Positions 19,477 through 30,920 of a stretch of 64,000 bases of DNA are shown here, piece after piece. Each line of letters opens with the position of its first letter. The first letter of the stretch is position 1. A program made the position numbers and the translations under genes. This stretch comes from Turnera subulata. Taxonomy: Eukaryota > Streptophyta > Magnoliopsida > Malpighiales > Passifloraceae. The stretch spans positions 1 to 64,000 of the forward strand of contig JAKUCV010003160.1 in NCBI GenBank assembly GCA_028386065.3. The letters run 5' to 3'. The notes under the pieces are model-generated. The model ran no database searches and was not told the DNA's origin. It saw only the letters and a list, made by a program, of their open reading frames with translations.

Positions 19477-20840
19477 TGTTAGAAACAATAGACTTAAGCT
19501 AGAGGGGGGGTGAATAGCTTATGATCGAAAATTAAAAACTTTGCAGGAAATGAAGTGCGGAATTGAAAAATAGAAGGACACAAGAGATTTTTATACTGGT
19601 TCACACACAACTAATTTGTGGCTAATCCAGTCCTTCAAGATACACTTGAAGAGTTCACTATCTACCGTTAAGCTTCCGGGTGCTTAACAAACCGTTTACA
19701 GCCTAGGAATTCTAATCACAAGAATCCTACACACTTGCTTGAAGATACCTCACTTCAAGACTTCTCTCAAGGAAAGAAAATCACTCTTCCTATGAGTAGC
19801 TACAAGGGAACAAACCTCCCTTTCAGTGTATGAACAACACTATGAAGATTACTCAAACAAAAGCTCTCTCAAGAGTAGGTATGAGTTACAATTAAGCACT
19901 AATAAGGCAACTCTCAATAATCTCAAAGGAATTGGCTCTTAAACTTGATTGAATGTTTTGCAATGAATGATGAATGAAATAGAGAGTTGATTGGTTTATA
20001 AACCCAGCTAAAAATGCTCAATATATAGCTCTGAAAAGTCATGGAGCCGTTTGAAATCCACCCAAGAAAAACACCTTTAAGCAAAGCTTAGTGGGTGCTG
20101 AAAAGTTGTCTGGACCATGCCTTAAACATCGATGTTTTAAAGGAGAACATCGATGTTTTGCCCATAAAATTTGAATTTTGGGCTAACGGTAACTAAAACA
20201 TCGATGTTCTGAATCCAAACATCGATGTTATTTTGGTTCGGCAAAATTCTTTTGAAAAAGGTTTATGCAAGAACATCGATGTTGGAAAATGAAACATCGA
20301 TGTTTTGTGAAACATCGATGTTTGATTAGCCAACATCGATGTTTTTTGGCTTCGGCAAAATTCTGTTTCTGAGACAAGTTTTCATGAACATCGATGTTGT
20401 ATTTGAAACATCGATGTTTTGACCAACGGTCACAAGAACATCGATGTTTTGTAATCCAACATCGATGTTTTAGAGCTACTGCCAAAATCTTGAAAAACTT
20501 GAAAAACAGAACATCGATGTTTGCTTTCAGAACATCGATGTTTTGGACTGAAAACACATCTTTATGTTTGAAATCATGCTAATGAATTGTATGATTGAAA
20601 TGTGTTTTGTTTGAGCCAATGCCTAAGAGAAGTTGAGTGTTTTACCTTGTACAAATAGGTCCTAACTTCTCTTGCTCTTCTTTGCACTTCAACTCTTGAT
20701 CATATCTTCACTTGAGTACTTGATCACTTTGGTTGAGTGCTTGTTTGCTTGATTTATTTTTGCTTCATCTTGGTTATGATCTTGGTTTGTCATTTATCAA
20801 AACCTGTAATAAGTGAACCATGAAGACATAGGTTCTAACA
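19477..20840 (+). mobile_element. Solo LTR-like block (1364 bp), probably Sirevirus-type
   Basis: The ends are TGTTAGAAAC and GGTTCTAACA, an 8-bp inverted terminal match with TG...CA. The early phrase AGAGGGGGGGTGAATAG is typical, from memory, of Sirevirus LTRs and gives the orientation. There are no coding ORFs. Flanks are ATCCT on the left and GTAAC on the right, so no target duplication. The left flank belongs to element D and the right flank to the LTR of element C, so the block joins two different elements. A non-autonomous element is an alternative. Confidence 0.6.
20125..20542. repeat. Array of 14 perfect AACATCGATGTT palindromes inside the solo LTR
   Basis: All 14 copies are exact. 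They form seven pairs with starts 21 bp apart (20 in one case). Spacer phrases such as TTCGGCAAAATTC resemble the TTCGGCCAA and TTCGGCAACC spacers of the copia A and F arrays. The 109-codon antisense ORF over the array is a by-product of the repeat (KHRC and NIDV in alternation). Confidence 0.96.
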
Positions 20841-21358
20841 GTAACTCGGTCTCTTCTCCTTTGATTTATCTCTGCAGCTGCGATTTTGTCTCTGATTGTA
20901 CGTTGATACTTACATGTTTTCCTGAGTGTTGATTCTAATCTAAGAACTACGCGAGCTTTGAACCCGGTTGCTGGGGTACGTAGGATGTCTCTAGTGGTGG
21001 AGATGCAAGCCAAATTGTTTCTTTTGTTTTTTTCCCTTGTCTCTTCAATTTCGATTTTTTTATATATTATTGTTATTGTTTTGTTGCTGGAAATCTTGGT
21101 TTACACACATACACACATCCTCCAATGCACAAGTATTCGCTTAAATTGCATATTATTTCGCCAAAGCATGGATGGGGTGCCTCATACCTTCCTATCCATG
21201 ACGAACCCCTGAGTCCAACACCTTTGGTTCGCTATTCTGGTTGCTTTGCGGGTATAAGGAGTCATTCTTTGGTTTTTCCTAAGTTTTTCCACGGTAATAA
21301 AACTTGGGTGGTGACTCCATCGATTGTCATGGAGGTGAGAAAATTCCGGGTTCTCACA
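20841..21358 (+). mobile_element. Element C 5' LTR, 3' part only
   Basis: Homologous to 31796-32310 from the phrase GTAACTCGGTCTCTT to the terminal TTCTCACA. The first roughly 870 bp present in the 3' LTR, including promoter and TATA box, are missing and replaced by the solo LTR block. This copy therefore lacks its own promoter. Confidence 0.88.
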
Positions 21359-21360
21359 GC

Positions 21361-21378
21361 TGGCGACTCCACTGGGGA
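21361..21378 (+). promoter_or_regulatory. Primer binding site of element C
   Basis: TGGCGACTCCACTGGGGA lies 2 bp after the 5' LTR. Tat/Ogre elements are known for PBS sequences of this kind (attributed to tRNA-Arg, from memory). A degenerate equivalent follows the D2 LTR at about 33631. Confidence 0.8.
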
Positions 21379-22082
21379 TTCGTTGGTTTAAGAAATAATG
21401 TGCAATTTTCGCTTGAGTTTTGTGCTTTGTTACTTGTTACTTGCATGCTTGCATTATAATTGTGTGTTAACCTCTACCTTAAGGGGGCACAAGGAGTCCT
21501 TGCCCATACATACCATCATTCGTGGTGATATGGCATGCGATTTGTCCGTTACCCGCCGCGCGCGATGATTGGGAACCTTGGCATTCGGCTTCACGCGGCA
21601 TCCTTGTGTCACATGTGAGTAGGATGAACCTCCCATAGCAGCGGTTCTTTGGCCCCCAACCAGCTGCATACCCTTGCATGTAGTTGAACGAAACCCTAGG
21701 GGTACTTTCCTTATGTGGAAACATGTTGTATGCTTATGCTTGCTTTTCGTGGATCCAAATTAATTGTGCACTCATATTTCCCTTATCAAAACAAAATTCT
21801 AGTCGAGTCTCTTTTTCAAAATTCTTCTTCAAATTTTTTTTTCTTCTAGGGAGCCGATTTATATTTTTCTTAAAATTATTTTTTTTAAAAAAAATCAAAA
21901 CAAAAATCAGAAATTCAGAAACAAAAACCTGCTTTTTTGTGCTTAAAACCTCATGTTTTAAAATAAAAACTTCGGCTCCAAATCTTTTCTTTTTTCCAAA
22001 TAAAGCATCCCTTCTTTGTGCATTTGAGTGGTGTTGCAGTCAATGAGTAGTCTCTTATACGGGCGTTTACCCTTAGGACACC
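21379..22082 (+). other. Untranslated leader of element C
   Basis: About 700 bp between PBS and gag. It contains the phrase CCCCCAACCAGCTGCATACCC (about 21654-21673), also found in the leaders of D2 (about 33927) and E (about 39710, inverted), and an A/T-rich stretch at 21780-22000. No coding ORF is supported. Confidence 0.6.
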
Positions 22083-23345
22083 ATGAGTGACGACATTATC
22101 CAAGTGAATGATCCAACCGTTGTGGGTGAGTTGCTGGAGAAGTTGAAGGGCGTTAGCATGGCTTAATTTCTCGAGGCACTGAATGTAGCAAAGGGTGATG
22201 ATGGTACCGTTGCCCAATCTTCAAAGAAGAACACTAGCAAAGCCGATGGTAAGCGGCCAATCGTGATTGATGAAGACATCGACGCCCCGGCACCCCGTCT
22301 AGAGGATAAGAATGACAAGATTGAAGGAATTCTCAAGGATCTCAAGCGGAAGGAGGACAACTATAACCTTGATCAATTAGCTCTCTTCCCCGAGGCTCGG
22401 TTTCCGTACAAATTCAAGATGCTTGACATTGAAAAATTTGATGGAACGGGTTGTTCACATCCACACTTGAAGTTCTATGTCCGCACTCTTTATCCTATCG
22501 GAAATGGTCCCCAGTTGATGGCATAACTATTCCAACGCTCTTTAGGAGGAGCGGCTTTATCTTGGTTCATGTCATTGGACGACGACCGTGTTTCCAAATG
22601 GGAGGACATTTGCAAGGAGTTCGTTGAGCACTACAAGTATAACACTACCGTTGATGTCACCAAGAGAGATCTCGAAACTACCAAGCAACAAGCTCAAGAG
22701 ACCTTTTCTGAGTTCATCACTTGGTGGCGCAACAAGGCATCCCGAATGGTGAAGCGTCCATCCGAAGAAGATCAAGTCCAAATGGTAATCAAGAATTTGC
22801 AACCAATCTACTATGATCGCATGGTGAGCAACTATTATGCTAACTTCAAAGGCCCTAATTGGCACGGGAACTCAACTGGAAGATGCCATTGCATCCGGTA
22901 AGATCAAAACTCCTCAAGACAACTCTTTTCAAAGAAATAATTTTGGGAGAAGCAACAACAAGAGATCGGCGGATGTGAATAACGTGGCGGTGAATGCGCC
23001 AATTCAACTCGGTGAGACAAAAAGGCAATACACTCGATTGTCTACGCCACTTAGCACTGTTCTAAAGATATGCATGGCCCAAAATGCCATCACACCGTTA
23101 GCACCGCCAACCGATCCAAGTCCCAATCTTGATCGAAGTAAGCATTGCGAGTTCCACCAATTCTATGGGCACAAGATCGATGATTGCATTCGACTACGCC
23201 ATGTGGTGCAAGACTTGATTGACCATGGGAAGCTCATTCCTCCAACAAAGCCGAACACCAAGATGAATCCTTTGCCTCCACACAATACCATTAGTGCCAT
23301 CTTTGACAAAGGACTCTTGGACTTATCCATCCTATGGAGGAATTA
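22083..23345 (+). pseudogene. Tat element C Gag, decayed
   Basis: Starting at the ATG of MSDDIIQVND, the frame has stops at about 22164 and 22524, then a +1 shift near 22860. It encodes a retrotransposon Gag domain: FPEARFPYKFKMLDIEKFDG, GGAALSWFMSL, WEDICKEF, then the segment ETTKQQAQETFSEFITWWR. The C-terminal part has the histidine/cysteine motif CEFHQFYGHKIDDC (about 23148-23189) in place of an ordinary zinc knuckle, as in other Tat-group Gags. Gag forms the particle that packages element RNA. With several breaks it cannot be made in full. The protease frame begins downstream by another shift near 23340. Confidence 0.85.
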
Positions 23346-26300
23346 GAGTGCATGATGCTCATTGACTTGAATGACTACGTGAACCTCAAAGAAGAGAATG
23401 TGCATGCAATCACTAGGTCCGGGCGTGTTGCCAAGCCAATTGACCTTGAAGCTGACATTCCCATTATGCCACCCAAAGTCCCTAATGAACCCGAGCAGGA
23501 TCCACTCTCGAAGCAATTGAAGAAGACTCAAGCAAACATCACCATATGGGGATTGCTCATGACTTCACGACCGCATTGGGAGAAAATGCTACATCTTTTG
23601 GGAAACACACAAGTACCCATTGACACTACACCGAATGATTTGGGCGAAATCATGGCAATCACAAGCAACAAAAATGCTATCACTTTTTCCGATAAAGACT
23701 TAATATCAAGCAAAGGAAAGCACACGGATGCACTCTACATCACAGTGCATGTCAAAAGAAATCAAGTCCCTATGGTCATAATCAATAATGGATCGGTCCT
23801 CAATGTGTGTCCCTTAAAAGTTGCAATTGTCGTTGGGTTAGGATTGGATGACTTCACTCCTTCAAGACAAACCGTCCGCGCTTATGACAATGCATAGAGA
23901 GAAGTCCTTGGTACCATTACCCTTAAAGTCAATTTCGGCCCGGTAGCCTTCCCTATCGAGTTTCACTTCCTTGATATCGCATCGAGCTTCAATCTGCTAT
24001 TTGGAAGACCTTGGTTGCATCAAGTTAAAGCTGTACCATCTACCTTGCATCAAATGCTCAAATTCCCACACAATGATGGTATTGTCACTACCCGAGGAGG
24101 GGCATTGGACCTACCTACCAAGCAAGTACATGAAGTAGACGAGGATAAAGAGATCTCCCTTTCTGGCTTTGTATTCTAAGAGGTCAACACTCTGACTTGG
24201 GGATTGGAGCATCAAGAGAACTTTCCTCTATACTATGACCCGTTTAGCAACACAAGGATCGTGGGCATCATGAAGAAGATGGACTTCTTACCTTTCATGG
24301 GGCTTGGACGCCACCAACAAGGTATTCTTGAGCCTCCACTGACTCCAACCATCATCCCACCCTTTGGCTTGGGATACAACCCTACACCCGAGGACAGGAA
24401 GAGAATGGAAGCTAGAAATAGGGAACGAGCCCGCACCAAGAAGGAGAACCAAACTTTGGACTTCGAAATGGATCCCTACTTAAAGACTTTGAATGGACAA
24501 TTTGTGAAGGAAGGTGATGATTTACCCTGTTGTGGCTTTCCCGAACCATGGTACTCACCCACCATTAGGTCTCTACTACTCGGTTTTGAGATATTCTTTG
24601 ATTGTAGGCTTGATGAGGTCATACATACTCAAGATGGCGAATGCGAAGATTTTGGCCTCAAAGGTTTATTTGGAAATATGCACTTAGAGCATGGAGTCAC
24701 GCATGAGAGGAGCATGATTACCCTTATCCTAGGAGCATTGAAGCAATGGGAATGGAGCAAGCCATCTAGTGGAGTAGACGAGTTCGAGTCTGAGTCTGAG
24801 TCCACATTTTCTTTCGATAATAAAGAGGAGCAACCATGTCGCCCTCCCGATTTTTAATTCAAGTCATCTAACACTCTCAAGGATAATGATGTTTTGTGTT
24901 TTTCAAAGAATAATATGAAGCTTACATTCCCTCACTTTGGTGTTTGTGATGATAATGTTGTTTGCATGGATGATGTGCATAATGATGATGAACTAAATAA
25001 ATTCCATGAAACACCCACTCTATCTGAATCTAAAGAGGGTGAATCAATTGAGAATAACTCGGGAACTGAAGCTGAACCTAAAATCACCAAAATGAGTGCT
25101 ACATTACCCCATAGTATTAAGGAAGAACTCCCCGCTTTGATCCAAGAATATGTGGACGTATTTGCATAGTCCTCCAAAGATATGACCGGTATCGATCCAG
25201 AAATCGCCCAACACCATATCCCGACTTTTTTGAGTGCCAAACCTATCAAGTAAAAGGCGCGCCGCCTCCAACCACAATGGGCACTCAAAGTAAAAGAGGA
25301 AGTGGAAAAGCAACTCCAGGCCGGATTCCTGGAAGTGATAGACTACCCTGAATGGTTAGCCAATATCGTCTCTGTGCCAAAGAAGGATGGTAAGGCCCGC
25401 ATGTGTGTCGATTATCGAGATTTGAACAAAGCATGTCCTAAGGATGAGTTTCCATTACAACATATCGATCTACTAGTTGACGCTACTGCTGGTCACGCAC
25501 TCTTATCATTCATGGATGAATTCTCTGGGTACAACCAAGTACTAATGGCATCCGTGGATAAGCATAAGACGGCTTTCCGCACGGAATGGGGTACTTTCTG
25601 CTACAAAGTAATGCCCTTTGGACACATTAATGCTGGCGCCACTTACGAACGAATGGCCACTACTTTTACTCACGACATGATGCATGACATAGTGGAAGTA
25701 TACGTCGATGACATGATCGTCAAGTCACAAACCAATGAGTGTCACGTGCCCAATCTACGACGATTCTTTGAGAGATGTAGGAAATTTGGCATGAGGATTA
25801 ACCCGCAAAAATGTGTCTTCGGTGTAAAAGCAAGAAAGCTTCTCGGTTTCAGGGTCAGTGAAAGAGGAATTGAGGTCGACCCTAGCAAGATCAAGGCAAT
25901 TCAAGAGATGCCAATTCCAAGGACCGAGAAGGAGATTAGAAGTTTCCTCGACCGTGTACAATACATTAGTAGATTTATCGCACAATTATCCAGTATTTGC
26001 ATGCCTATTCATCGACTCCAGAAGAAAGGGGTATCAACCGAAGGGAATGTTGACTGCCAACATGCCTTCGATCGAATAAATGAGTACGTATCCACTCCAC
26101 CAATCTTACAACCTCCTAGATCGGGTCAACCACTTCTTCTACATCTCACTGTGACTGACAATGCCATGGGTGCAATGCTCGCGCAATATTTCCCTGACTC
26201 TTGCATCGAGAATGCTTTCTACTACTTGAGCAAGAAGTTGACTGATTATGAAGCCAAGTACAACATGATTGAGAAGACATCCGTTGCACTGACATGGGTT

Positions 26301-28401
26301 TGCCAAAAATTAAGACATTACTTTGTGACACATGAGGTGCTGCTCATCTCCCGAATGGATCCTATTAAATACCTCCTAGAGAAACCGGTGCCAAGTAGTA
26401 AAACGGCTCGCTGGGTCGTAATTTTATCTCAATTCGACATCCGATTTGTGTCCCAAAAGGTTGTTAAAGGAAGCGCCATATCTGATTTCTTGGCCTCTTA
26501 ACCGGTGACCCATGACGAAAGATTCGTGCCTCAATTCCCCAATGAAGGTATCTTGACAATCACCATCCCAACATGGGAGATGTACTTCGATGGTGCGGCA
26601 AACGAAAGCAGTTTCGATGTCGGTATTATCCTCATTTCACCCGACAAAGTCACTTATCCTCTGTCTTGCAAGCTTGAGTTTGAAGCCACGAACAATATAG
26701 CCGAATATGAAGCATGTACTATTGGGCTCGAAACTGCGCTTAATCTTTGTATACGACGAATCCGGGTATATGGTGACGCTGCTCTGGTAATTTCACAAGT
26801 CATGGGTGAGTGGAAGATCAAAGAAGACAAGCTTATGCCTTATCACGAATATCTACAATGGCTAGCCGCTATGGTCGAGGAAATAGCTTTCTACTATATC
26901 CCCAGGAAAAATAACCAATTCGCCAATGCACTTGCCATCTTTGCCTCCGTGATCGGCATACCTAAGAATGCCATCATCCTGCCTACTGGAATTCAAAAGA
27001 ACGCCGAGCCGTCTTTCCACCGAGAATCTATAATGCCGAAGCCACGGTTCAAGAATCTCATTCATGCCATTTACACCGACCAAGAGTCAATTATTGCTAT
27101 CGCTGTGGCCGAAACGAATCGACCCTCCTACACCTTGAGTAATCTAAATACCGAGAGGCAACATTGGTACACCGATATATACAATCTCTTATATGATGGA
27201 TCCTATCCAGAGCATGCAACTAGTAAAGAAAGAAAAACTTTGAAACAACTCGCCACCGGATACATTCTATGCGCTGGCAAGTTGTACAAAAGACATGCCA
27301 GTGGGGTTCATTTACTCTGTGTCAATACCAATGAAGCTCAGAGAATCATGGAAAAGGTGCATGGAAAAGACGAAGGCCCACACATGGGTGGAAACATGCT
27401 ATCTCGGAAAATCCTACGATTGGGATACTTTTGGTCTACCATGGATGCCGATACATGTTAGATCTTGCCACACATGTCAAGTGCACGCCAAGTTGCAACA
27501 TCTTCCACCGTCTCCTTTTAAGCCTCTGTCGTCGCCTTGGCCATTCTCTACTTGGGGTATTGATATCATCAGAAAGGTCTCTCCTAAGTCATCTAATGGG
27601 CACGAATACATCCTAGTGGCTATCGACTATTTCACCAAATGGGTTGAAGCCGAGTCCTTCACCGTCCTTAATGCCAAGAAAGTCGCCAAATTCATTCACA
27701 ACAACCTCATCTGTCGATATGGTGTTCCATTTGAGCTGATATCTAACAATGGTGTTCACTACAAAGCCAATGTAGAAAGGTTATGCGCCCGTTACGCCAT
27801 CAAGCATCACAAGTCGTCACCTTATCGACCTCAAACTAATGGAGCTGTGGAAGCTGCTAACAAGAACCTTAAGACAATCGTTGAAAAAATGCTTATTACA
27901 CACCGAGAGTGGTCGAAAAAGCTACCATTAGCACTATGGGGATATCGCACCACTATCCGTTCATCCACTGGCGCTACACCGTACTCTCTTCTATATGGCA
28001 TAGAGGCTGTGCTCCCCATTGAACTTGAGGTCCAATCTTTGAGGGTGGCCTGTGAAAGTATGATTCCTGAGACACAATGGGTTTAAGAATGCCTAGATCA
28101 GCTCACACTGCTCGATGAAAAGTGTTTGCAAGCTCTTTACCATGTCCAAGGTTATCAAAGGCGTATGGCGTATGCATTCAACAAAAATGTTAAGTCTCGA
28201 GGGCTGAAAGAAAGCGACTTAGTGCTCAAAGAGATACGGCAAACTGTGCACGATCCTAGGGGCAAATTCAAGACTAATTGGTGCGGACCGTACATTATCA
28301 AAGAAATCCTTCCTGGAGGGGCAACAAGAATTCGAGATCTAGATGACGACGAGTTCAAGGACCCAGTCAGCATGGATCAACTCAAGAAATACTATGTATA
28401 G
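23334..28401 (+). pseudogene. Tat element C Pol (PR, RT, RH, aRH, IN), multiple stops
   Basis: Domains in order: protease with INNGSVLNVCPL (23781 on), RT with PKKDGKARMCVDYRDLN, DEFSGYNQ and YVDD (25701-25712), RNase H about 26100-26500, a second RNase H starting YFDGAANE (26583 on) with NNIAEYEA, and integrase with GIDII, NNGVHY and NGAVEAANKN (27556-27870), then a C-terminal domain to 28401. In-frame stops occur near 23898, 24178, 24855, 25167, 25251, 26499 and 28084, and a shift near 27455. Several replace Gln or Trp codons. Two catalytic Asp codons are now Asn: protease (23784-23786) and the second integrase Asp (27745-27747, AAC). RT keeps YVDD. The copy is dead. Confidence 0.9.
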
Positions 28402-28630
28402 CGCCCAAAACACTATTCAAAGAACTACGCAGACCTGATTCTGTGCAAACACAATCATAACAACACAATAAATAGTAACGAAGCGTAGATATGTAGGAAG
28501 CCTACAAAGGTCCGGTCTCTTATTATTACATCAATAAAAGTTCCCAAGTTGACTAAAAACTGGAATTTATTTGGTCTCGTTGTTGTTTTGCATACTCATA
28601 AATGAAAATAACATTCTTTGTCATAAGTCT
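28402..28630. other. Intergenic spacer between pol and antisense ORF of element C
   Basis: About 230 bp separate the convergent pol and antisense ORF stops. It would contain the 3' processing signals of the antisense transcript on the minus strand. No ORF or repeat was recognised. Confidence 0.5.
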
Positions 28631-29898
28631 CTAATGCCTAGGGCGTTTATGCCTCAAATTCTTGTCATTATCTTCTTCCTCTGACTCAGTATGTCCCACA
28701 GACTCAGCTATAGATGGCTCAGGACTATCCATGATCTTCTTTCGTCTCGCACGCAACAATTTCTCCAATGGCTTAGTAGCGTCCCATAGCCACTCCTTAT
28801 ACCGCAGAATAGGAGGCTCCAACGCACGTGTTCCACGCCAATCCAAGTCAAAAGAGTCCAATTACTACAAATGATCCCCACGAGTTTACCATCTATAGTC
28901 CCTTGGATAGGAGGGGTGATCATATAAGGAACAGGTTGAGCTTGACCAACTTGTCTCATAAACCGCATCGTGTTGTCATAGGTAGACTGCTTGATACTGG
29001 GTAGCAGCACTACTTCATTGCCGAATGTGTCTCGCGCCATGCGTATAACCTTCAGCCAATCACAATGCCACATTATATCATTGGAAGTCAGATGTTGCAT
29101 ATAAGTGACCCACTCTCTCATAGTCTCAAATTTCTGGAGTCGACGCCTTGTTGAATAGCCCGCTGACGTGTACTTCAATGATACCGGTCGTTCAATGATC
29201 ATGAGATGTTCACATAGCCACATTTGCAATAGCAACGGAGAACCGCCAATTGGCCCATTCAAGTCATCCGCAAGGGCGTCTAGCGCATTATGGGTTTCGC
29301 CAACTACTAGTGGTACAATGTTGTTTCCTTTGTATAGTTGTTCGACGTAGTCTCCAAGAATAACGTGGCCCATACCGTGACGCATCTTTAGCAAGAACAC
29401 ATTCATCATGACAAATGATAGGACCCGCTTCCTTTTCTCTCTCCAGCTACTTCCGAGTGTCTCGTCTCCATCTACATGATACAAAGAGATCAATGGTCCC
29501 AAGTCGATGTAATCTTTGTCTATCAAGAGAGCGTCCCACCAATCCTTGGATATTGATAAGTAGGAACACACTTTCCTTGCATAAGGGGCATTGTACGACG
29601 CAACAACATTTTTTCTGTTCCTTATCTCCCCGGTGAGTTGATCTTCGGTGTCACTTGTCGTTACTCCAAGGAGAGCGTCGAAATATTTCACTGTCGGGCA
29701 GAGCTCCATCATATCGCTTCCCAAGTGGAACACATGATTCTCTCTATCCCAAAACGTCGTTGCGGCCCTTATCAACTCTTGTTGGACTTGCAAAAACCTC
29801 AGATTCGATAGCCTCTTCAGATCCAGGAAATCATATTGAATGGCTTTGGAAATACTCTTCATCCAAGCTTGCACTCTAGCATGAAAATTGTCATCCAT
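28631..29898 (-). pseudogene. Antisense ORF of Tat element C (DUF7745/plant-mobile-domain-like), one frameshift
   Basis: The ORF runs opposite to gag-pol, from ATG 29898 through about 345 open codons, then needs one frame change near 28860 to continue to 28631, where the tail is charged and basic (LRARRKKI, ending NLRHKRPRH). A further 6 codons upstream lack an ATG, so I chose 29898. The N-terminal part (WMKSISKAIQYDFLDL, then ATTFWDRENHVFHLGSDMMEL, PTVKYFDALLGV) resembles proteins of the DUF7745 type that derive from plant mobile domains. Antisense ORFs between pol and the 3' LTR are known in Grande-like Tat elements. The role is unknown. A TATA box lies 66 nt upstream of the ATG, so it likely had its own Pol II promoter. 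Apart from the single shift it is better preserved than gag-pol. Confidence 0.82.
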
Positions 29899-29963
29899 GT
29901 TGTTTAAAGTACTCAATCCTCTGCTCTCAAATGTTTATGCACCTTCTCAGAGGTCTCTGGTTC

Positions 29964-30150
29964 CTTTTATAGAGGTTAAAAGTTGGCTAAACCCATCTCC
30001 CACCAAGAATTGGACTCCAAAACTAAGTAGGAATCGGAACTGAAAGTCATGACCCCCACCAGCCAGCGGACAAGTCTCCATGACCGACGCCAGCTGGCGG
30101 CCAAGCCTCTAAGACCGCCGGCAAGCATCACATGACCGCTAGCACCGCCT
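29964..30150 (-). promoter_or_regulatory. Promoter-like region of the antisense ORF
   Basis: On the minus strand TATAAAAG (29971-29964) stands 66 nt before the ATG, which suits a short 5' UTR. Further upstream, 30047-30150, is a cluster of GC-rich ATGACCG and CTGGCGG inverted repeats, like those upstream of the TATA boxes of the Tat LTRs (31355-31432, 32681-32760, 18513-18591, 41287-41388). Confidence 0.65.
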
Positions 30151-30387
30151 TCCAACCAGTGATTAGGAAATAGTCTCAACACCCACATTAGGGGCATCCA
30201 ATGATTCAATCACAATGAACACTCATAATCTTTACTCGGCTGAAAAAAACTCCCCAAGTGGATCGCCACTGGCTTTGTCCCTTTAGTTTCAAAATCCTGG
30301 TTCGTCTCAAAATCGTTATTTCCCATTGGATGCCAGAGGCAGTACCCTTTAGACTCAATCCTTTAGTTTCGAGCTTTTAGTCTCAAT

Positions 30388-30776
30388 CGTCTCTTTAAGT
30401 AAACTAATGGTCAGGGTTTCACCCTTTCTTAACGCTAAAATCCCCTTTTAAGTAAACTAATAGTCAGGGTGTCACCCTTTCATAATGTTGAAATCGTCTC
30501 TTTAAGTAAACTAATGGTCAGGGATTCACCCTTTCTTAACATTGAAATCGTCTCTTTAAGTAAACTAATGGTTAGGGTTTCACCCTTTCATAATGTTGAA
30601 ATCGTCTCTTTAAGTAAACTAATGGTTAGGGTTTCACCCTCTCGTAACGTTGAAATTGTCTCCTTTTGAAAGTAAGCTAATGGTTAGGGATTCTCCCTTT
30701 CATAACATTGAAATCGTCCCCTTAGAAAGTAGGTTAATAGTTAGGGTCCAAGCATCCTCTCTTAACACTGAAATCT
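30388..30776 (+). repeat. 54-bp tandem repeats in the 3' UTR of element C (about 7 units)
   Basis: Units begin CGTCTCTTTAAGTAAACTAA and continue with a TTAGGGTTTCACCC-type core. The first five are close copies; units 6 and 7 are diverged. The 54-bp period keeps one frame open as an 18-residue repeat (30469-30669), but I see no evidence that it is translated. Variable 3' UTR tandem repeats are known for Tat elements and can seed satellites. Confidence 0.92.
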
Positions 30777-30904
30777 TTCATTATCCCCAGTGGAACAGCC
30801 TCAGGTAAGCATTGTCATTGTCAGCAGCATACCCGCGTGTATTGTTTCTCTTTTAAATTTGTGTGTTCTCTTGCTTTGTTTCGTGCCTAAATTCTCAGAC
30901 CCTC

Positions 30905-30920
30905 ACGAACGAGGGGCATC
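30905..30920 (+). promoter_or_regulatory. Polypurine tract of element C
   Basis: CACGAACGAGGGGCATC ends immediately before the TGTGAACACC of the 3' LTR. The same purine-rich phrase (AACGAGGGGCATC) precedes the D LTR on the minus strand at 19192-19204. Confidence 0.75.

Noticed and set aside
20228..20557. 109-codon minus-strand ORF with KHRC/NIDV repeats
   Set aside because: It is the translation of the AACATCGATGTT array. Similar ORFs occur over the arrays at 4210-4630 and 56420-56666 for the same reason.
30469..30669. ORF with an 18-residue repeat
   Set aside because: It follows from the 54-bp tandem repeat in the 3' UTR; no start context or conservation beyond the fresh units.
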